A DNA stretch of 30,276 nt from JTS-RE37 sp041743975 (GTDB lineage: Bacteria; Bacteroidota; Bacteroidia; Flavobacteriales; Flavobacteriaceae). The translations under genes and the position numbers were made by a program. Positions 23,711 to 30,276 of the stretch are shown piece after piece (the first letter of the stretch is position 1; every line of letters begins with the position of its first letter). The notes under the pieces are model-generated. The model was not told the DNA's origin. It did no database searches and saw nothing but the letters and a program-made list of their open reading frames with translations. The stretch lies in NCBI GenBank assembly GCA_041743975.1, contig JBGTLT010000199.1:1-30276 (forward strand), in the 5' to 3' direction.

Positions 23711-25549
23711 ATGCGACTGCTTTTTGTGCTGAATTTAGGCCTGGTTTGTCATGCCCAATCGGTAGAAATCGATTCTGTGGATGCAACACTGGGAAAGATT
23801 GATATGATGGTGAAACAGAAGGAACTGTATCCGGAAATATTCCTCAACCCGGAGTTTTTGCTGGCCAAATACAAACGCGTATCGGGGGAAGAACGGGTAA
23901 GGACCTTATTGAGACTTTACACTTCCTATATTTATAAATCCACCGATACGGCCAAAAAATTCAATTCGGAAGCCAAGGAACTCTCCCTGAAAATCGGCTA
24001 TGATCAGGGGGAATTAAGCGCCCTTTACAACGATGCATACCTGTTGTTCGTCATGGGCCGTTTTGAGGATGCTATGAACCTGATGGCCTCTGTGAAAAAG
24101 AGGGTTGACTTTGCCAAAGATCCGACAGTTTACGCTGACTTTGCGACTTTAAGGTCTGATATTTATACAGAACGGGGACAATACGACCTGGCTTTGGAGA
24201 CCGGGTTGAAGCTTCTGGACCTTGCAGAGAAATCGGGCAATGATTATGCCCATATGAAAGCCAATGCCGCATTGAGCCACTATTACCTGAGGATAGAAAA
24301 TTATCGGAAAGCACTCAGTTATTGTATTCGGGGGATTGATTTTATCATCAAATTGCGGGAAATGAAATATATTTTTCAGAAAGTTGATGAGATCGCCAGG
24401 ATGACGGCCAAACTGGGAAATAGCAAAAAAGCACTTGAAGTGTATGATTTCTATCTGAACCTCGAGAAAAAACTACCTCCACCCGGTAGTTATATCCAGA
24501 GTGTGGTTTATATGAATATGGCCGAGATCTATATGGATGCCGGAAATTTCATAAAAGCACAGGATTATTTAAGCCGTTCCCTTCGTTTATGCCTTGAAAA
24601 TAACTATGGGTTCAGGATCCCTAGGGCTTACTACCTGGAAGGGGAGCTGAGTTTAAATCGTATGGATACCCTGAATGCGATCCTGAATTATGAAAAAAGC
24701 CTTGAAGCCGCCGAAAGTATCAATGCCTTCGGACTTGTAAAATCTACCAGCGCTATCCTGGGGGAGTTGTATGAAAAGTCTAATCGGTTTGCCAAAGCCT
24801 ATGAGTATAAAACCTTACACAAGGCTATCCTTGATTCACTTTTCAGCAATGAAAAGGATCAAAGGATCATTATCCTGGAGGCCAGGAGGAAGATCAAGGA
24901 TGTAACACAACAAAATAAAATACTGGAGTTGGAATATGAGTCTCAGCAGGACAGGTATCGCAATATGATTTTAATTGTATTATCCGCTCTGATCTTTACC
25001 ACTCTAGCCATTCTTGCCTACCTGAAATTACGGACAAAGAACAGGATCCTTTACGACAGGACCATTGAACTGGCGCAGGTACAGTTAGGATTGCAGGATC
25101 AGCTCAGCATTATTAAAAATGGGGTATCCCACAATAACGTACCCGGTAAAAACGGACACAACACGGATCAAATCCAAACCATCGATGAGGAACTGAAGAA
25201 TATTATATTGGGGAAACTGGAAAAGCTTGAAAAATCCCATTTTTTTCTCGATCAGGGCTGCAACCTGCATCAGTTGGCGGAAAAACTAAAGACGAACCAT
25301 AAATACCTTTCACAGGTGATCAACCAGGAAAAAAAATCTAATTTCAACAACTACATCAACGAATTGAGGATCAATTATCTGTTGGCCAGATTGCTGAAGG
25401 ATGAGGAATTCCGAAATAATAAGTTGAGTTATATAGCCGTTTCGGTGGGCTACAATAACCTCAATACCTTTAACGCTGCATTCAAAAAACGCCAGGGTAT
25501 TCTTCCTTCCTATTTTATTGATCAATTGAACAGTAAAGCAAATGCCTGA
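23711..25549 (+). CDS. Membrane TPR-AraC-type transcriptional regulator
   Basis: The product (612 residues from the ATG at 23711; a TTG at 23690 would add seven) has an N-terminal signal or anchor (MRLLFVLNLGLVCHAQ), a long TPR region (about 30-385), a coiled stretch, one transmembrane helix (MILIVLSALIFTTLAILAYL, about 419-439) and a C-terminal AraC-type DNA-binding domain (about 495-605) with LHQLAEKLKTNHKYLSQVINQ and IAVSVGYNNLNTFNAAFKKRQG. The TPR part should be periplasmic and the helix-turn-helix cytoplasmic, so it can pass an external signal to promoters. Such regulators are frequent in Flavobacteriaceae, often near uptake loci. It is convergent with the FG-GAP/susD genes, 249 bases apart. 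Ligand and targets are unknown. Confidence 0.9.
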   Translation: MRLLFVLNLGLVCHAQSVEIDSVDATLGKIDMMVKQKELYPEIFLNPEFLLAKYKRVSGEERVRTLLRLYTSYIYKSTDTAKKFNSEAKELSLKIGYDQGELSALYNDAYLLFVMGRFEDAMNLMASVKKRVDFAKDPTVYADFATLRSDIYTERGQYDLALETGLKLLDLAEKSGNDYAHMKANAALSHYYLRIENYRKALSYCIRGIDFIIKLREMKYIFQKVDEIARMTAKLGNSKKALEVYDFYLNLEKKLPPPGSYIQSVVYMNMAEIYMDAGNFIKAQDYLSRSLRLCLENNYGFRIPRAYYLEGELSLNRMDTLNAILNYEKSLEAAESINAFGLVKSTSAILGELYEKSNRFAKAYEYKTLHKAILDSLFSNEKDQRIIILEARRKIKDVTQQNKILELEYESQQDRYRNMILIVLSALIFTTLAILAYLKLRTKNRILYDRTIELAQVQLGLQDQLSIIKNGVSHNNVPGKNGHNTDQIQTIDEELKNIILGKLEKLEKSHFFLDQGCNLHQLAEKLKTNHKYLSQVINQEKKSNFNNYINELRINYLLARLLKDEEFRNNKLSYIAVSVGYNNLNTFNAAFKKRQGILPSYFIDQLNSKANA

Positions 25550-25620
25550 AATAGATTCCTCCATGGAAAGTAACTACGGAGAGACCAGCCTGTCAATTAC
25601 AGCATGCCACTCAATACAAA

Positions 25621-25647
25621 AGCAGCATCCGCTTGAAAGATGCTGCT
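25621..25647. terminator. Stem-loop between convergent genes, possible terminator
   Basis: AGCAGCATC (25621-25629) and GATGCTGCT (25639-25647) form a perfect 9-bp stem with a 9-base loop. Read leftward, four T follow it (TTTTG), so it is more likely to end the FG-GAP transcript, about 150 bases past that stop codon, than the regulator transcript. Confidence 0.5.
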
Positions 25648-25798
25648 CTTGAAAAACTAACTCAATTGACTAAAAAAATACAACAGCTAATGAATGGAGT
25701 AACTATATGAATATATGGAAATACAGTCCATTCCGGGCCAATTTCAAAAAAACAAGCGTAAAATTCATGAATTTTGGATGATGGGCCGGTATTTGCCG

Positions 25799-28700
25799 TC
25801 AGTCGTTCAATTGAAATACCAGGAGGGGACCCTTGTTTTGGGTCACTATAATCAATTGTTTTCCTTTAGTACTTTGCAGGCCTACAATTCCCTTGGCATC
25901 ACCCGGAACTATAAAACCGCTTTGGACTGGGGGACGGGATTCCAATCTCCCATCTTTACCCCCCGTATAAACGGCACCGATAAAGGCATCATACCGCCCG
26001 ATAAATGTTTCATTGCTATAATCGTTTCCGATAAGAAAAATGTCATCCATGTTATCCCGGTTAAAATCTGTAACCAGTATACCGTTGACCGGGGCTGTCT
26101 GTGCCCCCGGGGGGAGGGGAGAAGCTTTGAATTTCCCATCCCCTAAATTTTCTATATAGACACTGTTGTCATAATTACCAACAAGCTTTACGGCTCCCTC
26201 CAGTTCCTCCTCGCTCAATAAATTTTCCTGAGTAGCATTGGCATAATCTTTATAAAAATCAAACCTGCCCCTGAAAATAGGGCTTTGCCTAAAAAGATCG
26301 CCCCAAAAGTTGACCGGATATGATTCATACCCCATGTCATCTTTTCTGAAATGGGCAAACATGATCGGGTCTATACTCCCATTGCGGTCCAGGTCCTTCG
26401 CGAGCAGGGTTACCGGTTTGTCCTTTGAAGGCTGGTAGAAATTATTGGATCCCATGTTGCCGACTATAAAATCAGTATCGCCATCCTTGTCAAAATCCGT
26501 CGGTACAATACTTTCCCACCATCCCATTAGACTGTCAAGTCCGGTTTCCTTAATCTTTTCAAAAGAGATTTTTTTATTCCTGAATACGGTAACCGGCATG
26601 TATTCCCCTATTACAACCAGGTCTTTTAGGCTATCCTTGTCTATATCTGCCCACACCGCATCGGTAACCATCCCCGGGGTCCTGAGCTGGGGGGAAAGCA
26701 GCTCTGTAACATCCTCTAAAATCCCCTGGTTATTCCTGAGCAGGTAACTTTTATCCGGAAGGGGGTATTGGCCTATTGGGCTCCGGCCTCCTACAAACAG
26801 ATCTTCAAATCCATCATTGTCAAAATCCCCGGCACGGACCACAGAACCATTGCCTTCAATTACCGGCATTTTATCGATGGCCAGGGAAAACGCACCTTTG
26901 CCATTGTTCAGCAAGAGCCTGTCCCTGTAAAATACACTGCCTATCTCCAATTCGTTGCCGCCTGAAACGAGGTATAAATCGAGGTCACCATCATTTTCAA
27001 GGTCGAACAGTGCTATTCCTTCTTCTTCAAATCGTTTATCATGTTCGGTTTCAAAAAGTTCGTTCCGGGTAAAGGTGCCATCCGATTCCTGAAAAAAGAG
27101 GCTTGGCGAAAACCCGGTGGAACTGCCCACAATAAAATCTTCCAATCCATCCCCATTCAGGTCACCTGCAACGATGCAGGGTCCATTTTGGGAAAGTTTG
27201 TGCGGGAGGATACGCTGAACGTTATAGTCGATCACATCCCGTTCCTCATGGGTATAATTTATGCCAAGTTCCGCAGCAACTTCCCTGAACAATGGTTGTA
27301 TTTTCTCTGGTACAAGGGGAAACTTCAGCCGGGCGGGATCTATTTTTCCGGAATTGGAATAGGAAAGTTCTATTTCCTGATTGGAAGCCACGTTGCCAAG
27401 AAGCTCGTACCGGCCATCAGGCCATAGGATTTCCAGCGAAGAGAGCTCCCGGGCACTTCCGGTACCAAAATGTATTTTGGCTTCCACTGAGGACATATAA
27501 CCCCGTGTAAGGTGATGCTCATAATATTGAAATTGCCCTGATCCGTACCGGATCACAATTTTGGTTCCGATACCCATTGGGTTTGTTTCGGGGCCTTTTA
27601 AATGTATTCTAAAATAACTGTCCTTGTTTCCTTTGGAATCCTGTAGGGTATTTTGAAAAACGAAGGCTTCCTCATTGATGTTGTTGACCACATAGTCCAG
27701 ATCGCCGTCATTGTCCAGGTCTGCGAATGCAGCCCCATTGGAAAAGGAGGGGAGATCGAGGCCCCAGGAACTGCCCATGTCGGTAAAACGGCCGTCCCCA
27801 TTGTTCCTGAAGGCATAATTGGCAATTTTCACAATGGGGATGGAATCCAGGATGTCAGCCGGACTCAAATAGGGGCTGACCCCGATCCTGAAATCCCCGA
27901 AGTCCACATCGGTAATATCCCTGGGGAATCCATTGGTGATCAGCAGGTCCCGGAACCCATCGTTGTTTACATCTGTGAAGAGGGGAGACCAGCTCCAATC
28001 TGTCCGGGCCACCCCTGCCATCAGTCCAATTTCGCTGTACGGAATGCCAGGGCCGTTTCCGACATGCAACATATTCCTGCTGTACTGGTATTCATAGCCC
28101 CACCTTTCGTTAAAAATATAATTGATGTAGTTGGTATGGCCAATGGTGGTCTTCATCCGGTGGTTGGTTTCCCCCAGCATGTCGAGGGTAATGATGTCCA
28201 ATAACCCATCGTTGTTATAATCCGAAATATCCGAGCCCATGGAAAATTTACTCTGGTGCCTGATAACCTCCCTGATGTCATTGGAAAAGGTACCATCGCC
28301 GTTGTTGATATAGAGGAGGTCATTGGTGAGGTAATCATTACTGATATACAGATCGGGCCAGCCATCATAATTAAGATCCGCAACTGCGAGGCCCAGGCCA
28401 AAGCCTTCATACCGGATACCGGCTTCCAGTGTAACATCAGTGAAGGTGCCGTTGCCGTTATTATGGTAGAGGCGGTCATTGCTAACGGCACTTCCATCGG
28501 TGATCTTTTGCCTATAATTGGTAGGGAGGGTATGGACCTGTTCATTATTCAGGACATACAGGTCCAAGAAGCCATCTTTGTCATAATCAAAGAAGGAAGC
28601 CCCCATGCTATTTCCTGTTTCCGCAATCCCGTAACCTCCTGCCATTTCAATAAAAATAGGGGTACCCTGATCATCCAGGCCCTGGTTCACAAATAGCATA

Positions 28701-29122
28701 TTGGCCCTTTTCTCCCGGGTGGGCGACATAGCTGCACATACATAGATATCCAGCAGCCCGTCAGTATTGATGTCTACGACAGTTACCCCTGTACTCCATC
28801 GATCCGCAGCGGTAATGGCTGCCGTAGATGAAACATTCCGGAATCGTAACTCCCCTTCATTCAGATACAGTTCATTACCAACCTGGTTGCCACTGAAAAA
28901 CAGGTCTGGTTTGTCATCGTTGTTAAAATCGCCAATGGCCACCCCGCCTCCGTTGAATATATACTCATTGGTCAGAATATTGGAACTGTCCGTTTCAATT
29001 ATACGGTTATTGAAGGTGATCCCGGTTCGTTCAGATGGCAAGTGCCTGAAAAGGGAAGTTTCCTCTTCACTACAGGAATACAGGAAGGAAAGGAAGTATG
29101 CGGCCAAAAAGATTTTTTTCAT
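25799..29122 (-). CDS. FG-GAP/ASPIC (CRTAC1-like) surface lipoprotein
   Basis: The 1107-residue protein starts at the ATG at 29122, giving the lipoprotein signal MKKIFLAAYFLSFLYSC with acylated Cys; an upstream in-frame start at 29170 would bury this signal. Roughly a dozen FG-GAP/VCBS repeats with calcium-loop patterns follow, for example DFNNDDKPDLFF, DINTDGLLDIYV, DYDKDGFLDLYV, DLNGDGLEDFIV, DFDNDGFEDLFV and DFDKDGDTDFIV, arranged as two beta-propeller-like halves. Between them is the ASPIC/UnbV region (VEAKIHFGTGSARELSSLEI, then LWPDGRYELL). Such proteins accompany SusC/SusD pairs in Bacteroidetes and probably bind ligands at the cell surface; the ligand is unknown. It lies downstream of susD behind a terminator-like hairpin. 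Confidence 0.92.
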   Translation of the reverse strand: MKKIFLAAYFLSFLYSCSEEETSLFRHLPSERTGITFNNRIIETDSSNILTNEYIFNGGGVAIGDFNNDDKPDLFFSGNQVGNELYLNEGELRFRNVSSTAAITAADRWSTGVTVVDINTDGLLDIYVCAAMSPTREKRANMLFVNQGLDDQGTPIFIEMAGGYGIAETGNSMGASFFDYDKDGFLDLYVLNNEQVHTLPTNYRQKITDGSAVSNDRLYHNNGNGTFTDVTLEAGIRYEGFGLGLAVADLNYDGWPDLYISNDYLTNDLLYINNGDGTFSNDIREVIRHQSKFSMGSDISDYNNDGLLDIITLDMLGETNHRMKTTIGHTNYINYIFNERWGYEYQYSRNMLHVGNGPGIPYSEIGLMAGVARTDWSWSPLFTDVNNDGFRDLLITNGFPRDITDVDFGDFRIGVSPYLSPADILDSIPIVKIANYAFRNNGDGRFTDMGSSWGLDLPSFSNGAAFADLDNDGDLDYVVNNINEEAFVFQNTLQDSKGNKDSYFRIHLKGPETNPMGIGTKIVIRYGSGQFQYYEHHLTRGYMSSVEAKIHFGTGSARELSSLEILWPDGRYELLGNVASNQEIELSYSNSGKIDPARLKFPLVPEKIQPLFREVAAELGINYTHEERDVIDYNVQRILPHKLSQNGPCIVAGDLNGDGLEDFIVGSSTGFSPSLFFQESDGTFTRNELFETEHDKRFEEEGIALFDLENDGDLDLYLVSGGNELEIGSVFYRDRLLLNNGKGAFSLAIDKMPVIEGNGSVVRAGDFDNDGFEDLFVGGRSPIGQYPLPDKSYLLRNNQGILEDVTELLSPQLRTPGMVTDAVWADIDKDSLKDLVVIGEYMPVTVFRNKKISFEKIKETGLDSLMGWWESIVPTDFDKDGDTDFIVGNMGSNNFYQPSKDKPVTLLAKDLDRNGSIDPIMFAHFRKDDMGYESYPVNFWGDLFRQSPIFRGRFDFYKDYANATQENLLSEEELEGAVKLVGNYDNSVYIENLGDGKFKASPLPPGAQTAPVNGILVTDFNRDNMDDIFLIGNDYSNETFIGRYDAFIGAVYTGGKDGRLESRPPVQSGFIVPGDAKGIVGLQSTKGKQLIIVTQNKGPLLVFQLND

Positions 29123-29227
29123 AGGTGGTCTGGCGAGAGGACTAAGTTGCAGGCCCCGGGTTTTGCCCATATGTTTGATTTAATAGAATATTCCAGGTTC
29201 CCGGAGATAACCGGGCTAAATTACAAA

Positions 29228-29260
29228 AAAGCCATGAAGTCAATTGTCCCCCATGGCTTT
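29228..29260 (-). terminator. Intrinsic terminator or attenuator after susD
   Basis: Read leftward, AAAGCCATG (29260-29252), a 15-base loop and CATGGCTTT (29236-29228) form a perfect 9-bp stem followed by more T (CTTTTTTG). It is 30 bases after the susD stop. Because no promoter consensus is seen for the FG-GAP gene, partial read-through is plausible, lowering its expression relative to susD. Confidence 0.75.
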
Positions 29261-29289
29261 AGTGAAATTAGTAGGTCTATGTTTATGGC

Positions 29290-30276
29290 CTAGTAGGCAG
29301 GATCCTGTGTTAAGGTAGGCACCCCATCTTTGTAAGACCGGTCAATCGCCTGAATAGGGATTGGATAATACTCGTTCTTATTGGCAGTAAAGGTCTTGCC
29401 GGCCAGATATTGCCTGTGATCATCCTCACTTTGAAGGTATGCGGACAATACTTCTGCCGAAACACCCCATCGTTGAAGGTCAAAAAAGCGATGTCCCTCC
29501 ATGGCGAATTCGAGCCTGGTTTCAAAGCGAACGGCTTTTCTTGCAGTGGCCTGATCCGGAAAAGGTGTATTGTATAAAGCGATCTCATAATTGGCTGCAG
29601 GCTCCCCTTCAACAATGGTAAAATCATTGCGTTCAGTACCCTGGATAGCCATTGGCACAAAATCTTCAGGATTGGAAGCCCGGGTCCGTACCTCGTTCAC
29701 CAGTTCGCGTGCTCTTTCCAGGTCTCCCAATTCCACTTCCGCCTCTGCGAGCCACAGCAAGATCATATCATATCGCATGATCCTGTAATTGTTGGCCGAA
29801 AGGTTACCCCATCCCCCTACGCCAAAGGCATCGGGTTCTGCAACATGTTTCATGGAAAAATAAGGTCCGGCATAGGATAGGTCCCTAACGAAATCAGTCT
29901 GGTATATTTTAAAACCTTTGTACAGGATGCCCGGCCGTCCGAGGGTATGATCGATCCGTGGGTCTAGTGTTCCGGTATATTCAGTTTCCCAGGTAACATC
30001 CGTGTTATCAAAATCATCGAGCAATGGTAATCCGCCCGAAGTTTTGAAGGCATTCACAAGGTTCTGGGAGGCCTGATAAAACCCACAGCATCCCCATGGG
30101 TCCGTATAAGGGTGGGCCAATCCAACGCCCTGGTTGGTGGCATCCCCATTAGCGCTGTTTACTGCATATTGTACTTCAAAAATTGATTCCGCATTGTTCC
30201 GGGTATTGACCAGGAAGTTATCCTCAAATTCCGGAACAAGGCTAAAACGCCCGGAAGCAACTATCTCGTCCAGGAT
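29290..30276 (-). CDS. SusD/RagB family nutrient-binding outer-membrane lipoprotein (partial)
   Basis: The frame is open to the right edge of the window, so the N-terminal part, including the lipoprotein signal, lies beyond it; about 328 C-terminal residues are seen. SusD features are plain: NNAESIFEVQYAVN, the NYRIMRYDMILLWLAEAEVELG helix pair, ELVNEVRTRA, and the C-terminal FETRLEFAMEGHRFFDLQRWG with NEYYPIPIQAID. SusD proteins sit on the outer membrane over a SusC TonB-dependent transporter and capture glycans or other nutrients. The partner susC is expected immediately beyond the right edge. The substrate cannot be inferred. Confidence 0.95.
   Translation of the reverse strand: MLDEIVASGRFSLVPEFEDNFLVNTRNNAESIFEVQYAVNSANGDATNQGVGLAHPYTDPWGCCGFYQASQNLVNAFKTSGGLPLLDDFDNTDVTWETEYTGTLDPRIDHTLGRPGILYKGFKIYQTDFVRDLSYAGPYFSMKHVAEPDAFGVGGWGNLSANNYRIMRYDMILLWLAEAEVELGDLERARELVNEVRTRASNPEDFVPMAIQGTERNDFTIVEGEPAANYEIALYNTPFPDQATARKAVRFETRLEFAMEGHRFFDLQRWGVSAEVLSAYLQSEDDHRQYLAGKTFTANKNEYYPIPIQAIDRSYKDGVPTLTQDPAY

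Noticed and set aside
27653..28204. Antisense frame of 183 codons opposite the FG-GAP gene
   Set aside because: Its repeats mirror the calcium-loop codons of the real gene.

Overview
The window reads as chromosome of a flavobacterium (Bacteroidota, most likely a marine Flavobacteriaceae). Support: a SusD-type nutrient-binding lipoprotein with an FG-GAP/ASPIC lipoprotein partner, a TPR-transmembrane-AraC regulator, a fused aspartokinase/homoserine dehydrogenase heading a thrABC operon, YebC and ClpC of the Bacteroidetes type, and a promoter matching the Bacteroidetes consensus (TTTG, 19-bp spacer, TAnnTTTG). Genus is not determined. No tRNA, rRNA, CRISPR or prophage genes were seen.

Layout. 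1-1800: a complete IS1634-type insertion sequence with 13-bp terminal inverted repeats and a 5-bp target duplication, inserted downstream of yebC. 1839-5210 (minus): yebC, pterin-4a-carbinolamine dehydratase, an SDR-type sugar/nucleotide epimerase-like protein, and gcvT. 5320-10048 (minus): threonine operon thrA-thrB-thrC, preceded by a strong promoter and a 31-codon threonine-containing candidate leader peptide. 10317-12296: bifunctional NAD(P)HX repair enzyme (+) convergent with a small STAS-like protein (-). 12495-19135: clpC (-) divergent from gyrA (+), which is followed closely by a secreted TPR protein. 19189-21138 (minus): an SH3-NlpC/P60 protein that lacks the catalytic cysteine, and a thiolase. 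21139-21427: an unusually hairpin-rich intergenic region. 21428-25549 (+): a PgpH-like c-di-AMP phosphodiesterase and a TPR-AraC membrane regulator. 25799-30276 (minus): an FG-GAP lipoprotein and the 3' part of susD, the left end of a glycan-utilisation (PUL-like) locus continuing beyond the window.

How it fits together. Most of the window is core metabolism and housekeeping. ThrABC convert aspartate (through aspartyl phosphate and homoserine) to threonine, and GcvT directly downstream links threonine/glycine to one-carbon metabolism. The right end is accessory: the TPR-AraC regulator faces the susD/FG-GAP genes and could control them. I found no clear-cut new multi-gene system. The items that most merit checking are the candidate thr leader peptide, the NlpC/P60 protein with DSGG in place of DCSG, and the structured intergenic RNA candidate upstream of the thiolase.
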